64,000 nt of DNA from NCBI GenBank assembly GCA_019084245.1, contig JAHRFE010000009.1:1-64000 (forward strand). Direction: 5' to 3'. The notes under the pieces are model-generated. The model worked only from the letters and a program-made list of their open reading frames with translations, ran no database searches and was not told where the DNA came from. The stretch is from Hoeflea sp. GTDB taxonomy: Bacteria > Pseudomonadota > Alphaproteobacteria > Rhizobiales > Rhizobiaceae. The first letter of the stretch is position 1; the number at the start of each line of letters is the position of its first letter. Positions 52,883 to 61,270 of this stretch are shown here, in pieces. The position numbers and the translations under genes are program-made.

Positions 52883-53866
52883 TCAATTGCGCACATCGAA
52901 ACGGGCGCAATAATTTCGCCAGGCGGCCGGATTGCAGAAATTGAGCGGCTTTTCGCCCGAGAGAACCCGCCGTGTTTCCATCACAACGCCCTGCCCCATG
53001 CGGAGCATGCTTTCCTCGGTGATGCCAGCCATGTGCGGCGTCAAGATGACGTTCCGCATCGACAGGAAAGGATGATCTCCCGGTAATGGCTGGCGATCGA
53101 ACACATCCAGAACCGCACCGCCGATCGCGCCGGATTGAAGCGCCTCGACAAGCGCCTGTTCGACGACAACCGGGCCACGGGCGACATTGACCAGCACTGC
53201 GCCTGACTGCATCAGCGCCAGTTCGCCCGCGCCGATCATGCCGCGGGTCTTGTCATTCAGCGGACAGGCCAGCACGACAACGTCGCTGTGCGCCAGCGCA
53301 TGGGCCAGATCCACAGGCGCGGCACCCTCCGGCAGGGCCTCCCGCCTGCTGGTGACGGCAAGGACCTTCATGCCGAATCCCGCGTGCGCGATCCGGCACA
53401 CCGCAGTGCCGACATTACCCATCCCAACGATGCCTATCGTTCGTCCGCTCAATTCACGGCCATGGTCGGAATGCGCCCGTGCAACGCCCCAGCCTGCCGA
53501 TCTCAGGTCGGCGCTGACACAGGGATAGCGGCGCAGCAGGGCAAGCGAAGACCAGATGCAATGTTCGGCAACCGTGACGGCGTTGACGCCCGGCACATTG
53601 GCCACCAGAACTCCGGCCTCGGTTGCGGCGTCGAGCGGGATCATGTCGAGCCCTGCCCCATGCCGAACCGCAGCCTTCAGGGTTTTCTCCCGACTGAAGA
53701 TCTCGGACGGGATGGGCGCGCGCACGACGATGATCGACGCGCCGGCGCTTTCGCGCAGGATAGCCGCTGGCGACGGCTCGCTGGCGATCATCAGCTTTCC
53801 GAGCGTAGCAAGCTCGGCTGTCACATCGGGATGAAGCGGATGGGTCGAAAAGATCATGTCTGACAT
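52883..53866 (-). CDS. D-isomer-specific 2-hydroxyacid dehydrogenase
   Basis: 327 residues: NAD-binding GRTIGIVGMGNVGTAVCRI, catalytic Arg in VNVARGPVV and His in LTPHMAG. The usual catalytic Glu before Pro (D-V-F-x-x-E-P) is Gln here (LDVFDRQPL), a change also seen in some family members. Should interconvert a 2-hydroxy acid and 2-oxo acid. Last gene of the minus-strand block; 27 bp separate it from GntR. Confidence 0.88.
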   Translation of the reverse strand: MSDMIFSTHPLHPDVTAELATLGKLMIASEPSPAAILRESAGASIIVVRAPIPSEIFSREKTLKAAVRHGAGLDMIPLDAATEAGVLVANVPGVNAVTVAEHCIWSSLALLRRYPCVSADLRSAGWGVARAHSDHGRELSGRTIGIVGMGNVGTAVCRIAHAGFGMKVLAVTSRREALPEGAAPVDLAHALAHSDVVVLACPLNDKTRGMIGAGELALMQSGAVLVNVARGPVVVEQALVEALQSGAIGGAVLDVFDRQPLPGDHPFLSMRNVILTPHMAGITEESMLRMGQGVVMETRRVLSGEKPLNFCNPAAWRNYCARFDVRN

Positions 53867-53893
53867 CAGATCATCCGAGGCAGGAAATGTCGA

Positions 53894-54625
53894 TCAGACA
53901 TGCGGCGGCGGCGATTCAGCGGCTTGGGAAAGCTGCTCGCCACTGGCGTCGAGAATTTCTGTCCAGTAGCTCTGGGCTCGGCCGAGATGCGTGTTCATCA
54001 GAGCCTGCGCCAGAATGCTGTCACGGCGGGAAAGGGCATCATAGATCTGCATGTGCTCGTTGTGGGACTTGATGTTTCGTTCGGTCTTTCCAAAATAGAA
54101 CGGCAGACGCTGCTCGCTTGCCGCATAGAAGCTCGAACAGATCTTGTAGAACATCTCGTTCTGGGTGGCGCGGACGATCTCCAGATGGAACTCGCCATCG
54201 AGGCGATGCAGGCCAAGGCCAGCCTCGATCTGTTTTTCCGAACGGTCCAGGATATCGCGCAGTCGCTCAAGGTTCTCCGAGGTCGCGCGCTGCGCGGCGA
54301 GTTCGGCGGCCTTGATCTCGTGAATCTTGCGCAGCTCGACAGCCTCGAAGATCTGGCGCGGGTTGAGCTGGACGCCGGCCCGGGCGAGCAGCACCATCGC
54401 GCTCAGCCCGGCCGAATCCATCGTCAGGTAGATTCCGGACTTGGCGCGCCGTTCAATCAATTGCAGGGCTTCGAGGATCGCCAAGGATTCACGCACCTGG
54501 CCGCGGCTGACCGCAAAATGCTCAGCGAGTTCCCGCTCCGAGGGCGCCTTGTCGCCGTTGGCGCCGGCTGTTTCAACGATGTAGGCCACAAGGCCAGGAA
54601 GGAATTCGCTTTCGGTGCTGGTCAT
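53894..54625 (-). CDS. GntR-family regulator, FCD (FadR) subfamily
   Basis: 243 residues: winged helix (about 10-75, KAPSERELAEHFAVSRGQVR and IERRAKSGIYL) and an all-helical FCD domain with the metal-site residues Asp in LDGEFHLEIVRA and His in IKSHNEHMQIY. Effectors in this subfamily are often sugar acids or other carboxylates. Overlaps the enolase-superfamily gene by 4 bp. Its likely operators are at 46937-46949, 56799-56809 and 56938-56948. Confidence 0.9.
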   Translation of the reverse strand: MTSTESEFLPGLVAYIVETAGANGDKAPSERELAEHFAVSRGQVRESLAILEALQLIERRAKSGIYLTMDSAGLSAMVLLARAGVQLNPRQIFEAVELRKIHEIKAAELAAQRATSENLERLRDILDRSEKQIEAGLGLHRLDGEFHLEIVRATQNEMFYKICSSFYAASEQRLPFYFGKTERNIKSHNEHMQIYDALSRRDSILAQALMNTHLGRAQSYWTEILDASGEQLSQAAESPPPHV

Positions 54626-55791
54626 ATGGGTATTGCATATTTCTCCAGGATGGCTTCGCTCATCGTGAAGCCGAGGCCCGGCTTGTCGGGAAATTCGATC
54701 ATGCCGTCGCGGGCCTCGACCGTCTCCTCCACGATATCATGTATCATCGGATTGGCGCCAAGGGAAAACTCGACGATGAAGCTCGCGGGCGACGCCGCAC
54801 AGACGTGCAGCCCGGCGAAGAAGCACGGGGCTCCCGCCCACAAATGCGGCGCCAGGCGAAGGTTGAACGCCGAGGCCAGCGTGCCGATTCGCATGGCTTC
54901 AGTGATTCCGCCGCAAAATGCGGGGTCGGGCTGGAAAATGTCCGCTGCACGCCTGACAGCAAGGTCGCGAAAGGCAAACCGGGTGGCCTCGCTTTCGCCA
55001 GTTGCGATCGGCACCGAGATCGAGGCGCGAACCTCCGCAATGCCTGCCTTGTCGTCGGCGATGATCGGTTCTTCGAACCATGCCAGATCGCAATCGGCGA
55101 CCAGATGCGCGAACCGGCGGGCACTGGCAACCGTGTAGGTACCATGCGCGTCCACGGCCAGTTCTATCTCCGGCCCAAGCGCCTTGCGGGCTGCCTTCAC
55201 GCGCAGGGCCGAGACATGGGGGGAGGAATCCATCGCGCCCACCCGCATCTTAACCGCGCTGAAGCCGCCCTGATCGATGTAGGACTGCAATTGCTCGCCG
55301 ATCTTGTCGGCGCTCGCCCATCCACCCGAGGCATAGGCCTGCATCCGGTCGGCCTTGCGTCCGCCCAGGAGTTTCCACACCGGCTTGCCGTCGGACTTGC
55401 CGAGAATGTCCCACAGGGCGATGTCGATGGCACTGATGGCAGCAACCGTAAGCCCGCGCCGGGCCATTTCAGGCATGGCGTGACCTGACATCGCCGCCCT
55501 CTGTGACCGGACGCCATTGTAGAGATCCTCCCAGATGAAGGAGATGTCCGCGGGATCTCGCCCGATGATGCGCGGTCCGAAATCCTCGTTGAGCAGACGC
55601 ACCAACGTCGCGTAATTGCCAGCGCTGCCAGCGGCATTCTTTCCCTCTCCCCAGCCGACGACGCCGTCATCGGTCTCGATACGCAGGATGGCCGCGTCGA
55701 AGGTTCGCAAGGTACCGAAATCGCTGGTGTGCTGCCGCGCTTGCTCGATCGGTATCTGGATCCACCGCGCATGGACGGATTTGATTTTCAT
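54622..55791 (-). CDS. Enolase-superfamily enzyme, mandelate racemase / muconate lactonizing group
   Basis: 389 residues from MKIKSVHARW (55791). N-terminal capping domain, then the barrel with Lys181 and Arg183 (AVKMRVG; many relatives have Lys-x-Lys), metal ligands Asp214 (AVDAHG), Glu240 (WFEEP) and Glu266 (TGESE), Asp288 (QPDP) and His316 (APHLW). Candidate sugar-acid dehydratase or epimerase. Preceded by a sugar-isomerase-like gene (55852-56739) in the same operon. Confidence 0.88.
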   Translation of the reverse strand: MKIKSVHARWIQIPIEQARQHTSDFGTLRTFDAAILRIETDDGVVGWGEGKNAAGSAGNYATLVRLLNEDFGPRIIGRDPADISFIWEDLYNGVRSQRAAMSGHAMPEMARRGLTVAAISAIDIALWDILGKSDGKPVWKLLGGRKADRMQAYASGGWASADKIGEQLQSYIDQGGFSAVKMRVGAMDSSPHVSALRVKAARKALGPEIELAVDAHGTYTVASARRFAHLVADCDLAWFEEPIIADDKAGIAEVRASISVPIATGESEATRFAFRDLAVRRAADIFQPDPAFCGGITEAMRIGTLASAFNLRLAPHLWAGAPCFFAGLHVCAASPASFIVEFSLGANPMIHDIVEETVEARDGMIEFPDKPGLGFTMSEAILEKYAIPI

Positions 55792-55851
55792 GACAGGGAC
55801 CCTCGCACCCCGGCGGCGGAGCATTCCGCCCCGGTGGACGCCTCTTTCGGT

Positions 55852-56739
55852 TTACTTGATCAGCGGCAGGATCGTTTCCGCCGTTATGCGCATCTGGTCG
55901 GAGTAAAATTTCTCTGTCAGAAGGCTGGATCCGTGGTCCTGGATGAACTTGAGCTGTTCGGGCGAGATGTCCACCGGCTCGCGCTCCACCATGTCCGGAT
56001 AGATCGCTGCGGGGGTGCGGTCGACGGGGGCGACGAACTCGTTGGTCAGGGCGCCGTCATAGCCGATCTCCTTGAGCGTGGCGACGATCTTCGGCCAGTC
56101 GAGGTGACCGAGACCGGCGGCGAAGCGGTTGTTGTCGGCGACATGGAAGTCGAACAGCCGTTTGCCCGCCAGACGGATGGCGTCATAGATGTTGGATTCC
56201 TCCATGTTGAGGTGGTAGGCGTCGAGGCACACGCCGCAATCGGGGTGCACCGCGTCGGCAAGCGCCAGCGCCTGGGCGGCGCGGTTGAAGATGTAGGTCT
56301 CGAACCGGTTGAGCGGCTCGATGGCAACTTTCACACCGACCTTCTGGGAATGGGCAAAGCATTCCTTTGTCGCCTCGACCAGCCAGCCCCATTCCTCCTC
56401 TTCAGTCGCATCGGGCTGCACCTTGCCGACGGTTGCAGGCACCAGCGTGATCACCTCGCCCTCGAGCTCGCTGACCATGGTCAGCACGCTCTTGACGTAA
56501 TCCACCGTGCGGGCCCGCTGCCCCTCGTCCTTGGCCGCCAGGTTGCGCTCGCCGAGCGTGAGCGTCACCGCACCCCAGCAGCGGATGCCGTGCTCCTTGA
56601 GCAGGGCGCGGGTTTCCTTGATGTCGTACTGGGTGGGCTCACCCGAAATCTCGATGCTCTCATAGCCGAATTGCTTGATCCGGCGAAGCGTGACCTCCAG
56701 CGGTTCGGCGCGCATCCAGTTGTGGGTCGACAGGTGCAT
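55852..56739 (-). CDS. Sugar phosphate isomerase/epimerase family protein
   Basis: 295-residue TIM barrel from MHLSTHNWMR (56739, GGGAGGAC upstream). Metal ligands are the Glu of IEPLNRFE, the Asp of CLDAYHLNMEE, the His/Asp of FHVADNNR and the late Glu of TNEF. Close in style to xylose-isomerase-like TIM-barrel and IolE/IolI proteins. First gene of the minus-strand operon and the divergent partner of the gene at 56986. Confidence 0.88.
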   Translation of the reverse strand: MHLSTHNWMRAEPLEVTLRRIKQFGYESIEISGEPTQYDIKETRALLKEHGIRCWGAVTLTLGERNLAAKDEGQRARTVDYVKSVLTMVSELEGEVITLVPATVGKVQPDATEEEEWGWLVEATKECFAHSQKVGVKVAIEPLNRFETYIFNRAAQALALADAVHPDCGVCLDAYHLNMEESNIYDAIRLAGKRLFDFHVADNNRFAAGLGHLDWPKIVATLKEIGYDGALTNEFVAPVDRTPAAIYPDMVEREPVDISPEQLKFIQDHGSSLLTEKFYSDQMRITAETILPLIK

Positions 56740-56798
56740 GATAGTCCTCCCTTGCAGCGGCGCTCCACCACCCCGCCGCCAGTTTCCGTTGTTCATTC

Positions 56799-56809
56799 TG
56801 GCTAGACCA
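56799..56809. promoter_or_regulatory. Imperfect GntR/FadR-type site
   Basis: TGGCTAGACCA matches TGGT-N3-ACCA with one mismatch. It lies 60 bp upstream of the isomerase-like gene at 56739 and close to a TTGATT/TTAATT promoter candidate on the minus strand. Part of the proposed FCD-GntR regulon. Confidence 0.45.
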
Positions 56810-56848
56810 ATTAAGCTCAATTTTGAACCGAATCAAGCCTCCAAAGCT

Positions 56849-56862
56849 TTCTCTTGAGAGAA
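56849..56862. promoter_or_regulatory. Inverted repeat in the divergent promoter region
   Basis: TTCTCT and AGAGAA flank TG. It sits midway between the divergent starts at 56739 and 56986, between the two GntR-type sites. It may be a binding site of a second regulator or part of the promoter. Confidence 0.35.
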
Positions 56863-56937
56863 TATAGTCACCGCAGGGGATATTTTGGGGCTTGCGTGCC
56901 GATAATAAACATGATGACGTTATCGCTCGGATTACAG

Positions 56938-56948
56938 TGGTATTACCA
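56938..56948. promoter_or_regulatory. GntR/FadR-type operator upstream of the isomerase-Gfo/Idh operon
   Basis: TGGTATTACCA is a perfect palindrome and the reverse complement of the core of the site at 46937-46949. It lies about 40 bp upstream of the GTG start at 56986. This links the importer and the catabolic genes in one regulon. Confidence 0.65.
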
Positions 56949-56985
56949 GATTGATCGGATACAGGGGTGGGGGATGGGGAGCGCA

Positions 56986-57831
56986 GTGAAGATTGGGATG
57001 AATATGTTCTTGTGGACCACGCATGTCAGCCTTGACCATGAGGCGTTTCTGCGGGACATCAAGGTGACCGGTTTTGACGGTGTCGAAGTTCCCATCTTCG
57101 AGGGTGACCTGCAGCACTACAAAGACCTCGCCCGACTGCTTGACGACATAGGGCTGGACCGCACCGCCGTGTCAGCTATGGGCGATCCATCCATGAACCT
57201 GATCGGCGATGCGTCTGAACGCGCCAGTGGCGTCGACTATATGCGGGCGACGCTGGACAAGACGCACGCTTTGGGCGCGACCCTGATTTGCGGCCCGCTG
57301 CATTCCACACTGGGACATTTTTCCGGAGAAGGACCGACGGTTCGCGAGTTTGCCAATTCGGTCTCGTCGCAACGCTTGATCGGCGACCACGCCGCGGATC
57401 TGGGCATCACTGTGGCGCTGGAGGCGCTGAACCGTTTCGAATGTTACCTGGTCAACACCATGGACGGGCTGGCGGACCATCTGGCCGAGATCGGACATCC
57501 GAACATTCGCGCGATGTATGACACGTTCCACGCCAATATCGAGGAATGCGATCCCATCGGCGCACTGACCCGGAACGCCGGCCGCGTTGCCCATATCCAT
57601 ATTTCCGAGAATGACCGCGGCGTCCCCGGACGCGGCAATATTCCCTGGCGGGAGACCTATGCGGCGATCGGGTCTATCGGATATGACGGATGGCTGACCA
57701 TCGAAAGCTTCGGCAGGGGGCTGCCGGATCTCGCGGCGGCCACCAAAGTCTGGAGAGATTTTGCAGAAACCCCGGAGGCAGTGTATCGCGACGGATATAA
57801 ACACATTGCGAATTCGCTGGGAATTCACTGA
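56986..57831 (+). CDS. Sugar phosphate isomerase/epimerase (tagatose/psicose 3-epimerase-like)
   Basis: 281 residues from a GTG at 56986: GGGGAG lies just upstream and the protein then begins MKIGMNMFLWTTHV, the usual start of this family. An ATG 12 bases earlier (56974) is possible. Metal ligands: Glu of ALEALNRFE, Asp of MYDTFHANIEE, His of HIHISENDRG and Glu of TIESFG. Epimerises keto sugars at C3 or acts on 3-keto derivatives. First gene of the plus-strand operon. Confidence 0.88.
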   Translation: MKIGMNMFLWTTHVSLDHEAFLRDIKVTGFDGVEVPIFEGDLQHYKDLARLLDDIGLDRTAVSAMGDPSMNLIGDASERASGVDYMRATLDKTHALGATLICGPLHSTLGHFSGEGPTVREFANSVSSQRLIGDHAADLGITVALEALNRFECYLVNTMDGLADHLAEIGHPNIRAMYDTFHANIEECDPIGALTRNAGRVAHIHISENDRGVPGRGNIPWRETYAAIGSIGYDGWLTIESFGRGLPDLAAATKVWRDFAETPEAVYRDGYKHIANSLGIH

Positions 57832-57876
57832 ACGAATTCCCAGCAGCTGAAAACCGAATTCTGGAGGAGGAAACCA

Positions 57877-58932
57877 ATGAAAACCATCAAGGGGCCAGCG
57901 CTGTTCCTGGCGCAGTTTGCCGGCGACGCGGCGCCGTTCAATTCCTGGGACGCAATCACCAAATGGGCGGCCGAGTGCGGCTACAAGGGCGTTCAGGTCC
58001 CGAGCTGGGACGGACGGCTGATCGATCTTGAGAAGGCGGCTTCGTCCAGAGACTATTGCGACGAGTTCAAGGGCGTGGCGCGCCAGAACGGCGTCGAGGT
58101 CACCGAACTGTCGACGCACCTGCAGGGCCAGCTTGTCGCCGTGCACCCCGCCTATGACGAGGCCTTCGACGGCTTTGCCGCGCCGCAGGTGCGCGGCAAT
58201 CCGAAGGCGCGGCAGGAATGGGCGGTCAACCAGGTGCGCATGGCGCTCTCCGCGTCACAGCACATGGGCATCAACGCCATGGCGAGCTTTTCGGGCGCTC
58301 TGGCCTGGCCCTACATTTATCCCTGGCCGCAACGCCCGGCGGGCCTGGTAGAGACCGCCTTCGACGAGCTCGCCAAGCGCTGGCGCCCGATCCTCGACCA
58401 TGCCGAGGACTGCGGCGTCGATGTCTGCTACGAGATCCATCCGGGCGAGGACCTGCATGACGGCGTGACCTTCGAGATGTTCCTCGAGCGCGTCGGCAAC
58501 CATGCGCGCTGCAACATGCTCTACGATCCCTCGCATTATCTGCTGCAGTGCCTCGACTACATCGACAACATCGACATCTACAAGGACCGGATCCGGATGT
58601 TCCACGTCAAGGACGCGGAGTTCAATCCGACCGGGCGGCAGGGCGTCTATTCGGGCTACCAGTCCTGGGTGGACCGGGCCGGGCGGTTCCGTTCGCTTGG
58701 CGACGGCCAGATCGATTTCGGCGCGATCTTCTCGAAGATGGCGGCCAATGATTTCGACGGCTGGGCCGTGGTCGAGTGGGAATGTTGTTTGAAGCACCCC
58801 GAGGATGGCGCCCGCGAAGGCGCGCAGTTTGTCTCGGACCATATCATCCGGGTCACCGAACGCGCCTTTGACGATTTCGCCGATGGCGGCACCGATGACG
58901 CCGCCAACCGCCGCATGCTCGGCATTTCCTGA
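57877..58932 (+). CDS. Sugar phosphate isomerase/epimerase family protein
   Basis: 351-residue TIM barrel: LAQFAGDAAPFNSWDAIT opening, metal ligands in CYEIHPGED, LYDPSHY, MFHVKDAEF and VVEWECC. Longer than the epimerase-like member upstream and closer to xylose-isomerase-like proteins that accompany Gfo/Idh oxidoreductases. GGAGGAGGAAACC precedes the ATG; 45 bp from its upstream and 14 bp from its downstream neighbour. Confidence 0.88.
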   Translation: MKTIKGPALFLAQFAGDAAPFNSWDAITKWAAECGYKGVQVPSWDGRLIDLEKAASSRDYCDEFKGVARQNGVEVTELSTHLQGQLVAVHPAYDEAFDGFAAPQVRGNPKARQEWAVNQVRMALSASQHMGINAMASFSGALAWPYIYPWPQRPAGLVETAFDELAKRWRPILDHAEDCGVDVCYEIHPGEDLHDGVTFEMFLERVGNHARCNMLYDPSHYLLQCLDYIDNIDIYKDRIRMFHVKDAEFNPTGRQGVYSGYQSWVDRAGRFRSLGDGQIDFGAIFSKMAANDFDGWAVVEWECCLKHPEDGAREGAQFVSDHIIRVTERAFDDFADGGTDDAANRRMLGIS

Positions 58933-58946
58933 GCGGGAGAACGACT

Positions 58947-60134
58947 ATGGCTATCGAAGGCTCCACCACCACCGCCTCCCGGCGGATCCGTCTCGGCATG
59001 GTCGGCGGCGGGCGCGACGCGTTCATCGGCGGCGTGCACCGCATCGCTTCGCGCATCGACGACCGCTATGAACTGGTCGCCGGCGCATTCTCCTCGACGC
59101 CGGAGAAATCGAAGGCCTCGGCCGCCGATCTCGGCGTCGCCGCCGACCGCGCCTATGGCGATTACGTGGAAATGGCCAAGCGGGAAGCACGGCTCAAGAA
59201 CGGCATCGAGGCGGTGGCAATCGTCACGCCCAACCACATGCACTTCCCCGTGGCGCGCGAATTTTTGAAGCGCGGCATCCATGTGATCTGCGACAAGCCG
59301 CTGACCTCGACGCTTGCCGACGCGCGCAAGCTTGCGAAAGCTGCGGAGACATCGGGCGCGCTGTTCGTGCTCACGCACAATTACACCGGCTACCCGATGA
59401 TCCGCCAAGCGCGGGCGATGATCGAGAGCGGCGAACTCGGCCCGATCCGGCTGGTGCAGGTGGAATATGCGCAGGACTGGCTCACGGAAAATCTCGAGAA
59501 AACCGGACAGAAGCAGGCCGGGTGGCGCACCGACCCGGCGCGTTCGGGGCTCGGCGGTTCGACCGGCGACATCGGCACCCATGCCTTCAATCTGGCGAGC
59601 TTCGTGTCAGGTCTCGAGCTCGAGGAGCTCTGCGCCGATCTCGACAGTTTCGTCGAAGGCCGCAAGGTCGATGACAACGGCCATGTGCTGATGCGGTTCT
59701 CTGGCGGCGCCAAGGGGATGCTCTGGTGCAGCCAGGTGGCGCCGGGCAACGAGAACGCGCTGAAGCTGCGCGTCTACGGCGAAAAGGGCGGGATTGAGTG
59801 GGCCCAGGAGGACCCGAACTATCTCTGGTACACACCGCTGGGCCAGCCGAAGCGGCTGCTCACCCGCAACGGCGCCGGCGCCACTTCCGCCGGCCAGCGG
59901 GTCAGCCGCATTCCCGGCGGCCATCCGGAAGGCTATCTCGAGGGCTTCGCCACCATCTACAGTGAAGCCGCCGAAGCCATCGTCGCCCGCCGGGACGGCA
60001 AACCGGTTCCGGACGGGGTGACCTTTCCCGGCATTGAAGAAGGGCTCGCCGGTGTCGCTTTCGTCACGGCATGCGTTGAGTCCTCCCGCCGCGGCGGGAC
60101 ATGGGTGAAGTTCGAAAACTACGTGAAGCGTTGA
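58947..60134 (+). CDS. Gfo/Idh/MocA-family oxidoreductase
   Basis: 395 residues: Rossmann motif RLGMVGGGRDAFIGGVH, the active-site lysine motif HVICDKPLTS with NHMHF before it, and a C-terminal alpha/beta domain. Relatives oxidise a sugar or glycoside hydroxyl, often at C3, with NAD(P). Together with the isomerase/epimerase neighbours it fits 3-keto-sugar chemistry. Last intact gene before the decay zone. Confidence 0.9.
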   Translation: MAIEGSTTTASRRIRLGMVGGGRDAFIGGVHRIASRIDDRYELVAGAFSSTPEKSKASAADLGVAADRAYGDYVEMAKREARLKNGIEAVAIVTPNHMHFPVAREFLKRGIHVICDKPLTSTLADARKLAKAAETSGALFVLTHNYTGYPMIRQARAMIESGELGPIRLVQVEYAQDWLTENLEKTGQKQAGWRTDPARSGLGGSTGDIGTHAFNLASFVSGLELEELCADLDSFVEGRKVDDNGHVLMRFSGGAKGMLWCSQVAPGNENALKLRVYGEKGGIEWAQEDPNYLWYTPLGQPKRLLTRNGAGATSAGQRVSRIPGGHPEGYLEGFATIYSEAAEAIVARRDGKPVPDGVTFPGIEEGLAGVAFVTACVESSRRGGTWVKFENYVKR

Positions 60135-60143
60135 TACGGGGGC

Positions 60144-60462
60144 TTACCCGAGCACCGCTTTGGGAAAGTAGCCGGGAATATTCGCCGTCCACCCCCAACC
60201 GGATGCATGAAAGTCAAGAAAGGTGATCGCAATGGCATCGCCGGGCTGAGCTCCGTCGACGAAGACCGGACCCGTGACCGGATTGACCGTGCCAAGATCC
60301 AATGCCTTGAGATCGTCGAGCCCGGCATCGGTGTGCAATTGCCCACCCGAGGCATCAATGGTTTCGATTGCTATGGTTTCACCCGGCTTCACCGTCAGGA
60401 CGGGAGTAATCGAATTGTCCCAGCCAAGGTGGTGATGATGCTTGTGGATAGTGTGATTGCAT
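60144..60462 (-). pseudogene. Acetamidase/formamidase remnant (N-terminal third, frameshifted)
   Basis: Conceptual product: M-Q-S-H-Y, then after one extra base HKHHHHLGWDNSI, PVLTVKPGETIAIET, SGGQLHTDAGLDDL and HASGWGWTANIPGY. These are the conserved N-terminal segments of the FmdA/AmdA family (usually over 300 residues). A stop occurs right after residue ~105, so two thirds of the gene are missing. The start ATG at 60462 still has AAGGAG upstream. The frame change and truncation mark it as non-functional. Confidence 0.7.
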
Positions 60463-60486
60463 CCCGTTTCGAAACTCCTTCAGCAC

Positions 60487-60611
60487 TCAGCGCTTGCGCT
60501 TCACCGATTCCTCAATCTCCCTGTTGCCCATGATGCCATTCGGCAGAAGGCCATGACGGCAACGATGACGGCGCCAAGGAGCAATCCGGACAGGCCCAGC
60601 ACTTCGGGAAG
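60487..60611 (-). pseudogene. C-terminal remnant of an amide/branched-chain-type ABC permease
   Basis: Reading the minus strand from 60611, the first frame gives LPEVLGLSGLLLGAVIVAVM. After a one-base loss it continues LPNGIMGNREIEESVKRKR and stops. Such hydrophobic ends with a final charged tail are typical of LivM/UrtC-like permeases, which in amide operons lie just before a formamidase gene, as here. The 5' part is cut at the end of the IS3-family element. Confidence 0.5.
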
Positions 60612-60638
60612 TGACCCGCACCGGGTTTGCCGGAGGCT
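60612..60638. repeat. IS3-family right terminal inverted repeat
   Basis: 27 bases that match the complement of 61271-61297 at 22 positions, beginning TGACCCGCACCGG. Starts the element on the permease side. Confidence 0.75.
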
Positions 60639-60650
60639 GTTTGATTTAAG

Positions 60651-60870
60651 TTATGTCGCCATGGCTGGTGCGTCGAGCATGACGTAAAATTGCTCTTTGG
60701 ATTCAAGTGACGGGATATTGCCGATAGGCTCCAGAAGCCTTCAATGTTGAACCAGTCCACCCATTCGAGTGGTGCGAACTCGACGGCTTCGAAGTTTCGC
60801 GCTGGGCCGCGTCGATGGATGACCTCGGCCTTGTAGAGACCGATGATCGTTTCCGCGACGGCAATGAATA
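60651..60870 (-). pseudogene. IS3-family transposase OrfB, C-terminal fragment
   Basis: Minus-strand frames give AVAETIIGLYKAEVIHRRGP, FEAVEFAPLEWVDWFN, then after a frameshift LLEPIGNIPSLESKEQFYVM and LDAPAMAT before the stop at 60651. This is the standard end of the IS3-type DDE transposase. The catalytic Asp residues and most of the domain are lost. Confidence 0.75.
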
Positions 60871-60929
60871 AAGGAAATCATCGCCTCAGTGGGCGGTCGA
60901 GCTCCTGCCCGTTGCCCGGCTGGCGATTG

Positions 60930-61247
60930 CTACGCGATCGCCAGAGGAGGAGCGAAATAAGCGGATGGCTTGCGCAGAATCTCGTTAACCTGATGCAGCT
61001 CGCGGTAATATCGCTCCAAAGACTTCATCTTCTCGGCCATATCGTTCGGCAATCCAGCACGCTTACCGGTCTCCACCTCAGCCTTCTTGACCCACTCATT
61101 GAGCCTGTGCGCCGAGCAGCCGAACTTGGCCGCTATCGAGGAAACCGCCACCCAACGGGACGGGTGTTCAGCTTCATGATCCAAAACAAGTCGTACCGCT
61201 CGGGCGCGGACTTAAGGTTAAAATTTGTTCGTTGTCTTGTTTGTCAT
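60930..61247 (-). pseudogene. IS3-family OrfA with premature stops
   Basis: From the ATG at 61247 the frame reads MTNKTTNKF, two stop codons (61220 region), then [20 protein letters not shown] and [20 protein letters not shown] with a leucine-zipper-like [17 protein letters not shown]. The end, after SAYF, is replaced by APPLAIA where the deletion joins orfB. This is the helix-turn-helix OrfA of IS3 elements. Confidence 0.75.
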
Positions 61248-61270
61248 AGCTCCACATTCTCACGAGTTGG

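Noticed and set aside
56854-56985. Long N-terminus of the isomerase at 56854-56985
   Set aside because: It contains the operator and has no family resemblance; a GTG start with a good ribosome-binding site gives the normal MKIGMN beginning.
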